Of a stretch of DNA of 64,000 nucleotides, positions 41,777-50,034 are shown one piece after another. The position numbers were made by a program, and so were the translations under genes. The stretch comes from Thermosulfuriphilus ammonigenes. GTDB lineage: Bacteria > Desulfobacterota > Thermodesulfobacteria > Thermodesulfobacteriales > ST65. Location of the stretch: positions 736,576-800,575 of the forward strand of contig NZ_CP048877.1 in the NCBI RefSeq assembly GCF_011207455.1. Direction: 5' to 3'. The notes under the pieces are model-generated. The model saw nothing but the letters and a program-made list of their open reading frames with translations. It was not told the origin of the DNA and did no database searches. How positions within the stretch are numbered: the first letter of the stretch is position 1; each line of letters opens with the position of its first letter.

Positions 41777-42556
41777 ATGGCGGGGATAAAGCTGGCCACA
41801 TGGAACGTAAATTCCGTTCGTATGCGCAAAGATCATCTTCTCCGGTGGCTTGAGGTCCAAAGGCCGGAGATAGTCTGTCTTCAGGAGACCAAAGTAGAAG
41901 ACCAAGACTTTCCCTTTGAGGATTTAAAAAGAGCCGGCTACTTTGCCGCCCATGCCGGCGGTAAAGGAAGAAACGGGGTGGCCATTATCAGCCGCGAAGA
42001 GCCCGGTGATGTTGTGGTTGGCTTCCCCCAAACCGAAGATCCAGAGGCCGCCGAAAGAATAATCGCCGCTACTGTCTTGGGGATAAGGGTCATCTCTGTC
42101 TATATTCCCAACGGAGGCAAAGTGGGTTCAGATTATTTTCTTTACAAGCTGGAGTTCATCTATCGCCTAAGGGAGTACCTGGAAGAAAAACACAGCCCCC
42201 AAGAGCCTCTGGTCTTGGCCGGAGATTTTAACGTCGCCCCGGAGGAAAAGGATGTTTATGATCCAGAGCTCCTGGCGGGTCAGATATGTTTTCACCCCCG
42301 AGAGCGTTCGGCCATCGCCACGTTAAAGGATTGGGGGCTCATTGATGCCTTAAGGCTCAAACATCCCGAAGAGGGGATCTTTACCTGGTGGGACTATCAG
42401 TTCCAGGCCTTCAAAGCCAACCGGGGGATGCGACTTGATCATATCTGGATCACCTCACCCCTGGCAGAGAGGCTGATCGACTGTTTCGTCGATAAAGAGC
42501 CCCGGGCCTGGAAGAGGCCATCAGACCACACTCCCCTGGTGGCCGTTTTCCGTTAA
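41777..42556 (+). CDS. xth: Exodeoxyribonuclease III (AP endonuclease)
   Basis: 259 residues, the usual length. Base-excision-repair enzyme cutting at abasic sites. Motifs: LATWNVNSVRMR, IVCLQETKVED (metal Glu), GRNGVAIISR, LAGDFNVAPEEKDVYD (catalytic Asp/Asn), MRLDHIW and the terminal SDHTPLVAVF with the catalytic Asp-His. A strong AAGGAGGAGG site precedes ATG. It converges on the DUF3786 gene with a 4-base overlap. Confidence 0.97.
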   Translation: MAGIKLATWNVNSVRMRKDHLLRWLEVQRPEIVCLQETKVEDQDFPFEDLKRAGYFAAHAGGKGRNGVAIISREEPGDVVVGFPQTEDPEAAERIIAATVLGIRVISVYIPNGGKVGSDYFLYKLEFIYRLREYLEEKHSPQEPLVLAGDFNVAPEEKDVYDPELLAGQICFHPRERSAIATLKDWGLIDALRLKHPEEGIFTWWDYQFQAFKANRGMRLDHIWITSPLAERLIDCFVDKEPRAWKRPSDHTPLVAVFR

Positions 42557-43323
42557 GAACCAGTCAACCTCTCGGCGGCCCTTTCGGCCAGAAAGACCAG
42601 GGACTCAAGGTCAAGGTAATCGAGGGCCACCTGATCAAAGAGAATTTTGACCTGAGCAGAGAATCCCTCTTCCTGATCTTCATCCCAGAAGAGAATCACC
42701 AGAGGCACCCGGGGAAGGGCCGGAAGGATGGCGGAGATATCAGCTTGCCCCTCAGGCCAGTCTCTAGCCCCCAGGGCCCGAAGGGCCTTTTTAAGAACCC
42801 CGGGAGCCCCGGCAAATCTTTGGGCCAGGAGATCTTCGGCATAGCGCTTAAGGGTGGCTACTTTTGCCACCGAGTTGGGGAAGGCCTCAAGGCCCACGAA
42901 ATGATGCGAGAGGGGCGTTCCCCGGGCAAAACGAAGATAATTGTAGAGAAGGATCTGATCCCGGGGGTCAAGCTCCAGACCGGAGGAAACCCGGACAGCT
43001 TCCCTGCCCAGGCAGACCTCTTCTCCCAGATAGGAAAGACAAAGCCAGCCTTCCTTCATCTCCCCTCCAACCAGAGGAGCCACCTGTGAGAGGTCAAGGC
43101 GGGCCACTTCAGCCCGGACATGCTCCAGAATGGCCAGGACCTGGTCGTGGGGCTCCCTGGTCGAGGCCAATTCTGGAAACCGGCTCACCTCAAAGAAGGG
43201 GCACCTCTCTGGCAAAGTGGCTCCCGAGGCCAGAGCGGTGGCAAAGGCCAAACAGGTAGGGAAACCACACTGGCCGCAATTGGTGCGGGGCAAGGCTTTG
43301 AATATCTCTAAGGCCGTAGGCAT
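42553..43323 (-). CDS. DUF3786 protein with N-terminal 4Fe-4S motif
   Basis: 256 residues from ATG 43323. The N-terminal LPRTNCGQCGFPTCLAFATAL (key Cys at 14, 17, 22, plus a later C near 40) is the four-cysteine iron-sulfur motif found in the corrinoid/CODH-ACS gamma subunit and related proteins. The remainder matches DUF3786 (PNSVAKVATLKRYAEDL, LVILFWDEDQEEGFSAQVKILFD). Family members occur in anaerobes and may be corrinoid- or one-carbon-related, but function is unknown. The upstream TTG (43359) that would extend it belongs to a TTGACA -35 box. A leaderless promoter ends six bases before the ATG. Confidence 0.82.
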   Translation of the reverse strand: MPTALEIFKALPRTNCGQCGFPTCLAFATALASGATLPERCPFFEVSRFPELASTREPHDQVLAILEHVRAEVARLDLSQVAPLVGGEMKEGWLCLSYLGEEVCLGREAVRVSSGLELDPRDQILLYNYLRFARGTPLSHHFVGLEAFPNSVAKVATLKRYAEDLLAQRFAGAPGVLKKALRALGARDWPEGQADISAILPALPRVPLVILFWDEDQEEGFSAQVKILFDQVALDYLDLESLVFLAERAAERLTGS

Positions 43324-43329
43324 TTTAAA

Positions 43330-43359
43330 AATAGACCGTCTTTTCCCAGGGCCTGTCAA
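43330..43359 (-). promoter_or_regulatory. Putative leaderless promoter of the DUF3786 gene
   Basis: Minus-strand TTGACA (43359-43354), 18-base spacer, TCTATT (43335-43330), then six bases to ATG 43323. The whole 39-base gap after the DUF481 gene is occupied by this promoter; no ribosome site is present. Confidence 0.5.
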
Positions 43360-43362
43360 GAA

Positions 43363-44226
43363 TCACCATTCAAAAAGCCAGTCCAGGGTAGATAGGATTT
43401 TGAGATCGTTCTTCTCTGTCCCCTCAGGAACCCGACTACGATAGAGATCTTCCAGACGCAGGGAGAACTGGAGGTTTTTGAGAAGAGGCAGCCCCAGGCG
43501 GACCTTGCCTTCAAACTGATAGTCCTCTGGCTGGCTAAATTTGGGTTGATAGGTGGCCTCAGCCTCAAGGTTTAGCTGGGCCAGTCGTTTAGCCCCCTTG
43601 AGCCCTAAAAGGGCTCTGGTGACCAGATAGGCCCCTTTTCGTCGGTAGTCCTCATAGTCAAAGCTGAGTCCAAACAGGAGTTGGAGATGGCTTTCATCAG
43701 GACCGTAAAGATAGTAGCTAAGGCCTGTTCCTCCCTGGAGTCTGAGGTCAAGATCGGCCTCCTTGTCCACCTCAAAGAGATCTTTGGTAAAGAAGGAGAG
43801 CCGAGGGGCCAAAGAATAATCATAAAAGAAATCTCCCCGGAGCCTATCCTTGTCTGTCGCCCCTTCAGAGAGGGCGTATTCATAGAAAACATCTGTCTCC
43901 AGACGCCCCCGGGGCCACTTCTTTTTCGCCGCCACCATGGCCCGATAGCTTTGATAATCTGTGTTCCCTGAATCATGCTCAAGGCCCACAGAAACTCTAA
44001 TCCTCCAGGGTTCTTTAGGTGAAGCGGCCGGGGGTAAAGACTTGGCCGGCAGGATATCCTCCTTGGGAATCCGGAGAGTTCCGTAGGGGGTGGCCAGGAT
44101 GACTACCCCCGATTCCTCTTTGAGGATTTCACCCGTCAGGCGATCTCCATTTTTGAGATGAAGCTCAACCCCTGCGGCAGGAGCCACCCCCAAAAACAAC
44201 AGGCCCACGATAAGAATCAGGATCAT
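43363..44226 (-). CDS. DUF481 outer-membrane beta-barrel protein
   Basis: 287 residues from ATG 44226, chosen for its GGAGG site and because it starts the signal peptide (ILILIVGLLFLGVAPAAG). After cleavage comes an LSm-like strand set (VELHLKNGDRLTGEILKEESG, key residues H-KNGDRLTG-I) typical of DUF481/YdiY proteins. A beta-barrel of alternating strands follows (about 75-287), ending LDWLFEW. The barrel segments (YDYSLAPRLSFFTKDLFEVD, LLFGLSFDYEDY) fit a salt-induced or alkaline-inducible outer-membrane type. Specific role unknown. Possibly transcribed into the DUF3786 gene, although that has its own promoter. Confidence 0.85.
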   Translation of the reverse strand: MILILIVGLLFLGVAPAAGVELHLKNGDRLTGEILKEESGVVILATPYGTLRIPKEDILPAKSLPPAASPKEPWRIRVSVGLEHDSGNTDYQSYRAMVAAKKKWPRGRLETDVFYEYALSEGATDKDRLRGDFFYDYSLAPRLSFFTKDLFEVDKEADLDLRLQGGTGLSYYLYGPDESHLQLLFGLSFDYEDYRRKGAYLVTRALLGLKGAKRLAQLNLEAEATYQPKFSQPEDYQFEGKVRLGLPLLKNLQFSLRLEDLYRSRVPEGTEKNDLKILSTLDWLFEW

Positions 44227-44315
44227 CTTTCCTCCGTAATCATTTGGCCACATTTGGCCTTTAGGATTATGCTTTCTAAAGAAGGCTACCAAGTTTTGCC
44301 AAGGAGAAAGAGGGA

Positions 44316-45770
44316 ATGAAACTTCCCCGTCAGAAAACCAAGATAGTGGCCACCATAGGCCCGGCTTCAGATTCTGTAAAGACCATCAAGAAGATGATTC
44401 GCGAGGGGATGAATATCGCCCGTATCAACCTGGCCCACGGAGATAAAGAAAGTCATCGGAGGACCATCCAAAGGATTCGGGAGGCCGCCCGGGCTGCGGG
44501 AGGAGAGGTGACCATTATGGCCGATCTTCCCGGCCCCAAGCTTCGAATCGGACGCCTGGCAAAGGAACCACTTCAACTGGAAAAAGGAGAAGAGGTTATT
44601 CTCAGCACCGGCCCGGCAACCGGCTACAGGAAAGTCATTCCGGTAGATTTCGCCGAACTTCCCCGGGTCGTTCGTCCGGGAAAGACCATCTTCTTAAACG
44701 ACGGCTTTGTCCAGCTGCGGGTGGAAAAAGTCCAAGGGGCGGAAGTCCACTGCCGGGTCGTTGTCGGTGGATCTCTTCGCTCCCACAAGGGAATAAACAT
44801 TCCCGGAGTGGATCTGGGCATAAGTGCTGTTACCCAACAGGACCTGGAGCTCCTATCTTTTGCCCTAAAAGAAGCCGTTGAGGCCATCAGCGTCTCCTTT
44901 GTCGAAAAGCCAGAAGACATCCAACAGGTACGCCAATTTGCCCAAGATCTGGGTTATCAGCCCTTCATCATTGCCAAAATAGAACGGGCCGCGGCGGTAA
45001 AAAACATAGCCTCCATCCTCTCAGTGGCTGACGGTATTATGGTGGCCCGGGGTGATCTAGGGGTAGAGATGCCCATTGAGGAGATTGCCGTGGTCCAGAA
45101 GAGATTAATCCACCTGGCCAACCAGGCAGCCAAGCCGGTAATCACCGCCACCCAGATGCTGGAGTCCATGACCGAAAACAGTCGCCCCACCAGGGCTGAA
45201 GTAACCGACGTAACTAATGCTATCCTGGATGGCACGGACTGCCTGATGTTATCAGAGGAGACGGCTACCGGAAACTACCCGGTGGAAGCAGTAGCCATGA
45301 TGGCCCGAATCGCCAGGGCCGCCGAGGCGGCTTCAAATAGGCTCCCACTGTGGAGGGAGCACTTTGAGCCTCCTGTGGGCAAAAAGGTTGCCGTGGAGGA
45401 CATCATTGCCCTGGATATCTACCTTACTGTAAACCGCCTCCCGGCCAGCCTGGTCATCACCCCCACCGAAAGCGGAGCCACCGCCCGGCGGGTGGCCCGG
45501 TTCAGGCTTCCAGTCTGGATAGCCGCCTTTACCCCCTCGCTGGCTACCTGCCGTCAACTTCAGTTTAGCTACGGCGTCCTGGCCATTCAGGTAACCTCTC
45601 GTCCCCAAAGCTGGCGCCGCCTGGCCCAAAGCTGGGCCCAGAGGGCCGGATTCCGTCGGGGATACGCCGTTATTGTCCAGGGGCCATCACCGGATCACCC
45701 TCAGGCCCCCCATCGCCTGGAAATATTAGACTTGACCCACAAGGAGCTTGAAACCCTCTCAGAGAGCTGA
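44316..45770 (+). CDS. pyk: Pyruvate kinase
   Basis: Final step of glycolysis (PEP + ADP to pyruvate + ATP). 484 residues. KIVATIGPASDS (8-19), MNIARINLAHGDKESH (substrate and K+/Mg2+ site, with Leu-Ala-His-Gly in place of the usual N-F-S-H-G), ADLPGPKLRIG, IIAKIERAAAVKN (catalytic Lys), MVARGDLGVE and TATQMLESM are all present, followed by the C-terminal domain. The change NFSHG to NLAHG is seen in one subgroup of bacterial enzymes but is worth noting. An AAGGAGA site precedes ATG. FmdB follows 38 bases later. Confidence 0.94.
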   Translation: MKLPRQKTKIVATIGPASDSVKTIKKMIREGMNIARINLAHGDKESHRRTIQRIREAARAAGGEVTIMADLPGPKLRIGRLAKEPLQLEKGEEVILSTGPATGYRKVIPVDFAELPRVVRPGKTIFLNDGFVQLRVEKVQGAEVHCRVVVGGSLRSHKGINIPGVDLGISAVTQQDLELLSFALKEAVEAISVSFVEKPEDIQQVRQFAQDLGYQPFIIAKIERAAAVKNIASILSVADGIMVARGDLGVEMPIEEIAVVQKRLIHLANQAAKPVITATQMLESMTENSRPTRAEVTDVTNAILDGTDCLMLSEETATGNYPVEAVAMMARIARAAEAASNRLPLWREHFEPPVGKKVAVEDIIALDIYLTVNRLPASLVITPTESGATARRVARFRLPVWIAAFTPSLATCRQLQFSYGVLAIQVTSRPQSWRRLAQSWAQRAGFRRGYAVIVQGPSPDHPQAPHRLEILDLTHKELETLSES

Positions 45771-45808
45771 AAAGTTCAAGATAAAAAGAGGCCAGGGGAG
45801 GGACCAGA

Positions 45809-46174
45809 ATGCCCATATATGAGTTTTGCTGTCTGGAGTGCGGGGAAGTCTTTGAGACCTTGCAGCGCCTAGGGGATTCACCCCCTGTCTGTCCTCTCTG
45901 TCAATCAGGGCGGGTAGAAAAACTGATCTCCGCCCCGGGAGCCGTCATTGACCGGGGGGCTTCCGTCAGACAACGAGAAACAAGCATCCTGAGGAGGGCT
46001 GGAGAATACCTCCGGGACGGAAAAGTCGCTGAGGCCCGACGTTTTCTCAAGGAGGCCCAGGAACACGTGCGCACCGACTCCATAAAACGTCTTTCGGATC
46101 GCCTCCAGCAACAGCCTCGGGGAGGCTACCTGGTCTCAAAACCGGCAGCCGTGATCACCAAGAAGAAGTCTTAA
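45809..46174 (+). CDS. FmdB-family zinc-ribbon protein with C-terminal extension
   Basis: 121 residues. The N-terminal zinc ribbon MPIYEFCCLECGEVFETLQ...CPLCQSG (Cys at 8 and 11, then 28 and 31) is the FmdB 'putative regulatory protein' domain. A helical, basic C-terminus of about 75 residues (RREYLRDGKVAEARRFLKEA-type) is longer than in minimal members. Function is unproved; it was first noted near amidase/formamidase genes. Its last 20 bases overlap the convergent radical SAM gene. Confidence 0.85.
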   Translation: MPIYEFCCLECGEVFETLQRLGDSPPVCPLCQSGRVEKLISAPGAVIDRGASVRQRETSILRRAGEYLRDGKVAEARRFLKEAQEHVRTDSIKRLSDRLQQQPRGGYLVSKPAAVITKKKS

Positions 46175-48623
46175 CCACCCTTGAGGCCAGAATCTCCCTG
46201 GCCTCAAGCCCCAAAATTGCCGAAAGGGCCTCATCTATCCGCACCCCTCCCTGCTCTGGAGTGCGAAGGGTAATGGTGAGGCCCTGGGGAGAGAGAGCTT
46301 CAAGGGCAAGGACATAGTCCTTAAGATCAATCGTCTTTTTCTTACCTTTTCGCAGCCGGGAAAAAGGCCAGCTCTCTCGGGCCTTAAAGTTATTGACGAT
46401 CTCGGAGAGATCCTGAGGGGCCGGAAGCTCCACCACGAAAGTCATCTTTGCCTCATGGGGAGGCTCACGGCCTACCTGCCAGGGCTGGACAGCCAGGAGG
46501 CCGATGCCGGCGGGCATGGTAGCCGAAAGGCGCCGCTTTATCTCTTCCTCCGGCAAAGGGCGGACAAGTTCAACAACGAAATGTTCCCTTTCGCTGGCCA
46601 CTCCTACCGGTAAGGCCCGGGGAAAGGAGACTCTAGGCAGGGGATGGAAGCCCTGACTGAAGGAAAGGGGGAGGCCGGCCCGCCTGAGAGCCCGATGAAC
46701 GACCCGCATAAGCTCAAGCTGGCTCAAAAAACGGGCTGGACCATCCTTGCTGTAGGCCACCAGATAGGCGAAACGGCCCTCAGGCTGGGAGGGCGGAGGC
46801 GGTGGAGGAGGAAGCTTACAGTCCTTCTTAAGGCTCAAGGCCACCTTCTTTCCACAAACTCCGCACTTAAGACAGCGACTGAAGCGGCAGTCCGGACTAA
46901 ACTGGGCTTCAAGGGCCAGCCGGCGCTCCTGACGCAGAAACTCCTGGCTAACTCCCATATCCAGATGCTCCCAGGCAAGGGGGGCCTCAAGGGACCTGGC
47001 GGAAAGATAACCCTCAAGGTTAATTCCCACCCTTTGAGCAGCTTTTTGCCAAAGAGAAAGACGGAAGTGATCACTCCAGCCATCAAGGCGGGCTCCCAAA
47101 CGCCAGGCCTCTTCAATAAGGGAGGCCAGAGAGCGATCCCCGCGAGAGAAAACCCCTTCAAGGAGGCTCATCTCAGGCTGGTGCCACTTAACCCGAAAAC
47201 CCCGCCCCCGAAGGGCCTGCTTGAGGATCCCAAGCCTAAAGGTGGCTTCGTCTGGAAGAAGCTGGGCCTCCCACTGAAACGGGGTATGGGGTTTGGGGAC
47301 AAAAGTGGCCACACTCACCGTGACCTGCCCTCCCCGACCGGAGGGGGCCATCTTCCGAACCTCCCGGGCCAGACGGATTATCTCCTTGACGTCTTCCTCC
47401 GTTTCAGAGGGAAGCCCGACCATGAAATAAAGCTTGATGTGCCCCCACCCCAGACGGAAGGCCGCCTCAGCACAGGCCAGAAGATCTTCCTCCCGGATAT
47501 CCTTATTGATTACCTGACGCAGCCTCTGGCTTCCGGCCTCAGGGGCCAGGGTAAAACCAGTCTTACGGACCCGGCGGATCTCCTCCATGATGGCCAGAGT
47601 CAGGGTGCCTACCCGAAGAGAGGGCAAAGAGATAGCCACCCGTCGGGGGCAGTAAACGGCCATGAGGTATTCCACCAGAGGCTCAAGGCAACTGTAGTCT
47701 CCGGTGGAGAGAGAAAGGAGAGAGACTTCGTCCCAGCCAGTGGCCTCAAGCCCCTCCTGGATAAGCTCCAGCACCCGTTTGGGAGATCTTTCCCTCACCG
47801 GCCGATAGGTAACCCCGGCCTGACAGAAGCGGCAGCCCCGGGTGCACCCCCTGGAGACCTCAATGGCCAGACGATCGTGGGCTGTTTCGGCAAAGGGCAC
47901 CAGTGGTCGGTAGGGGTAGGGAACGGCATCCAGATCAGCCACAATGCGTCGTCTCACCTTGGCCTTAAGCCGAGACCTCATCCCCCTGAATCTTCCATCT
48001 TTATCATAGAGGGGCTGGAAGTGATCCGGCACATAGAGGCCTTCTATATCCGAGAGGGCCCGGAGAAGATCGGCTTTCTCCCCTCCCTCACGCTTCAAGC
48101 GGCCACAGACCTCGGCCACCTCCAGGATAGCTTCTTCAGCGTCCCCGATGATGATGGCGTCATAAAAGGGGGCGACCGGCTCTGGATTAACCGCCGCTGA
48201 TCCTCCGCCAAGGATGAGGGGGAAAGGCTTCGGCCTTTCCTGCGAACGAAAGGGAAGACCAGCCAAAGAAAGAATGGTGAGGATATTGCTGTAGCACAGT
48301 TCGTAGGGAAGACTTATACCCAGAACGTCAAAGTCCACCAGGGGGCGACGATGCTCCCAAGAAACCAGAGGACGACCCCGCTCAAGCAAGAGAGCTTCCA
48401 GGTCTCTGTCCGGACAATAGGCCCGATCAGCCAGCCAGTCTCGACGGCTGTTGAGAATAAGATAAAGAATTTGGCTTCCTAGATGGGACATCCCCAGTTC
48501 ATAAAGGTCGGGGAAAACCAGACAAAAACGCACCCTGGCCTCATCCCAGGGTTTATGCCAGGAGTTGACTTCAGTGCCCAGATAGCGGCTGGGCCGACGG
48601 ATGAGAGGCAAAAGATCGTCCAT
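46155..48623 (-). CDS. TIGR03960-type radical SAM protein fused to DUF2344 domain
   Basis: 822 residues. An N-terminal B12-binding-like region (about 25-190), then the radical SAM site with three cysteines in VSRGCTRGCRFCQAG (about 258-272), an extended TIM-barrel, and a Cys cluster near 590 (CRFSRCLKCGVCGKK). From about 620 a C-terminal DUF2344 domain follows (YSKDGPARFLSQLELMRVVHRAL, SFSQGFHPLPRVSFPRALP). The two parts occur as one chain or two adjacent genes in many bacteria, often near rne/rng or ribosomal genes; the reaction is unknown but tRNA or rRNA modification has been suspected. Here it is last in the Mla operon. A 518-codon open frame on the opposite strand is a shadow. Confidence 0.88.
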   Translation of the reverse strand: MDDLLPLIRRPSRYLGTEVNSWHKPWDEARVRFCLVFPDLYELGMSHLGSQILYLILNSRRDWLADRAYCPDRDLEALLLERGRPLVSWEHRRPLVDFDVLGISLPYELCYSNILTILSLAGLPFRSQERPKPFPLILGGGSAAVNPEPVAPFYDAIIIGDAEEAILEVAEVCGRLKREGGEKADLLRALSDIEGLYVPDHFQPLYDKDGRFRGMRSRLKAKVRRRIVADLDAVPYPYRPLVPFAETAHDRLAIEVSRGCTRGCRFCQAGVTYRPVRERSPKRVLELIQEGLEATGWDEVSLLSLSTGDYSCLEPLVEYLMAVYCPRRVAISLPSLRVGTLTLAIMEEIRRVRKTGFTLAPEAGSQRLRQVINKDIREEDLLACAEAAFRLGWGHIKLYFMVGLPSETEEDVKEIIRLAREVRKMAPSGRGGQVTVSVATFVPKPHTPFQWEAQLLPDEATFRLGILKQALRGRGFRVKWHQPEMSLLEGVFSRGDRSLASLIEEAWRLGARLDGWSDHFRLSLWQKAAQRVGINLEGYLSARSLEAPLAWEHLDMGVSQEFLRQERRLALEAQFSPDCRFSRCLKCGVCGKKVALSLKKDCKLPPPPPPPSQPEGRFAYLVAYSKDGPARFLSQLELMRVVHRALRRAGLPLSFSQGFHPLPRVSFPRALPVGVASEREHFVVELVRPLPEEEIKRRLSATMPAGIGLLAVQPWQVGREPPHEAKMTFVVELPAPQDLSEIVNNFKARESWPFSRLRKGKKKTIDLKDYVLALEALSPQGLTITLRTPEQGGVRIDEALSAILGLEAREILASRVVKTSSW

Positions 48624-48631
48624 GGGAAAAA

Positions 48632-50032
48632 CTAAAAAACCGGAAGATAAAAAAGTTTCAAGTGGAGACGGCCTCTGTCCTTTTTGATCTCAAAAAGGCC
48701 CGAGAGCAGAGAAAGCCCCCCGCCCTGAGGGCGTTTCTCCAGGCGAAGGAGAAAGGAGAGCTCAGAGAGGCTCCAGCCAGGACCGCTTTCGTAACGAATA
48801 ATTCCCCAAAGGATCTTGGTCCGGCTGTAGCCCCGAGGATCCTTAATCCACTCAAAGAGCCTGAAAAACGGACCCCAGTTGCGCTCAAACCCTTCGTCAT
48901 CAAAAGGGAACAGGGCAGGAAAATACAAATACTCCAGACCGCTGGCTTGACGCTCATAGCGGAAGAGAGGCCAGAGCCGATTGCTCGTCCGCACAAAGTG
49001 GCCGTAATCATCCCACTGGCGATGGAAGCGGGAGAAGAGCAAAAAGCGCCTGATCTCCTTACCCCCGGTCTCATCCTCTACGAAATAATAGGTGTAAAGG
49101 GGCCAGAGAAAGAAATAACTGCTGCTTTCTTCGGTCTCTGTCCGACCAATAAGGGGCCAGAGACGTCGGCTGCTTCTTTCCGGACCCTCAGCATACTGGA
49201 AAAAAGGCCAAGGAATATCCCATTGGCGGTAGCCGGTACTTAAGTCCTGATAGCGATTAAAAAAGGGCCACAGGAGAATGGTTGTCCTGGTGTTAGCCGT
49301 GCGCTCCCGAATATAAAAGGGGAAAAACATCTGCCGCTCACTGGGAACCTTCTCATAGAGGTCTGTCCTTTCAAAAAAGAAAAAGGGCCAGAGGAAAAAA
49401 CTCTTTTCGTATTCTCCCTCCCGGGCATAGTAGCCGTAAAGGGGCCAAAGACGACGTCCTTTCTCGGTGGGCCCCTCAGTCTTGCCAAAGAAGGGCCACA
49501 GCCAGGTAGTGGTGATGTTTCCCTCATCTACCGAACGGGTATAAAGGGGCCAGAGGATAAAGAGGATTTCATCTTTCCCCGCCCGGGAATACATCCGTCC
49601 ATAAAAGGGGAAGACCCCCCAGTAGCTACGCCCCTTGGCGTCTTGCCCCCAAAATATGGGAAAATAAGATCGATGCCGGGGTGGGTTCTCCTCACCCTCC
49701 AGATCTAGATCCGTAGCAAACAAGGGGATGAGAACGAAACGGTGACGATCGGGGCTTTTCCAGTACCTACCAAGAGGATAAAGGAACTGAAATTCCTTCC
49801 TCTGGGGAAGCCTCCAGAAGGAGGCCAGGGGCCTTAAGGCCCACCCCGAGGCTTCCCTGGTGCGAAAGGAATACCAAAAGGGTCCTAAAATCTCCGTCTC
49901 CTCGACCCCGGTTTCTGGATTCTTTTGATGGAAATAAAAGGGAGAGAGGTTAATCCTTTCCAGCCCCCCTGCCCAGAGGAAGCGAGGAAACAGGAATAAA
50001 AAGGCTAGGAGTCCTAGGAGAACACCTCGCAC
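48632..50032 (-). CDS. W-P-[L/F] repeat protein in the Mla operon (probable outer-envelope protein)
   Basis: 466 residues with a signal peptide (RGVLLGLLAFLFLFPRFLWA). The mature chain is a long series of units of about 25-35 residues whose cores read [FIL]-L-W-P-[LF]-[YF] followed by a charged turn: ILWPLYTRS, WLWPFFGKTE, LWPLYGYYARE, FLWPFFFFER, LLWPFFNRYQ, IPWPFFQYAE, LWPLIGRTE, FLWPLYTYY, LWPLFRYER (nine W-P motifs), plus degenerate copies such as FFPFYIRER. Aromatic-ended alternating strands suggest a beta-barrel or beta-solenoid in the outer membrane. I know similar uncharacterised proteins only from deltaproteobacteria. It starts two bases after mlaD, so a role in lipid traffic is inferred from context. 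Confidence 0.72.
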   Translation of the reverse strand: MRGVLLGLLAFLFLFPRFLWAGGLERINLSPFYFHQKNPETGVEETEILGPFWYSFRTREASGWALRPLASFWRLPQRKEFQFLYPLGRYWKSPDRHRFVLIPLFATDLDLEGEENPPRHRSYFPIFWGQDAKGRSYWGVFPFYGRMYSRAGKDEILFILWPLYTRSVDEGNITTTWLWPFFGKTEGPTEKGRRLWPLYGYYAREGEYEKSFFLWPFFFFERTDLYEKVPSERQMFFPFYIRERTANTRTTILLWPFFNRYQDLSTGYRQWDIPWPFFQYAEGPERSSRRLWPLIGRTETEESSSYFFLWPLYTYYFVEDETGGKEIRRFLLFSRFHRQWDDYGHFVRTSNRLWPLFRYERQASGLEYLYFPALFPFDDEGFERNWGPFFRLFEWIKDPRGYSRTKILWGIIRYESGPGWSLSELSFLLRLEKRPQGGGLSLLSGLFEIKKDRGRLHLKLFYLPVF

Positions 50033-50034
50033 TA

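Noticed and set aside
46644-48200. A 518-codon open frame on the plus strand
   Set aside because: It lies wholly antisense to the radical SAM gene, is Pro/Gly/Lys-rich without motifs and has no ribosome site; it is a by-product of GC-rich codon use in the real gene.
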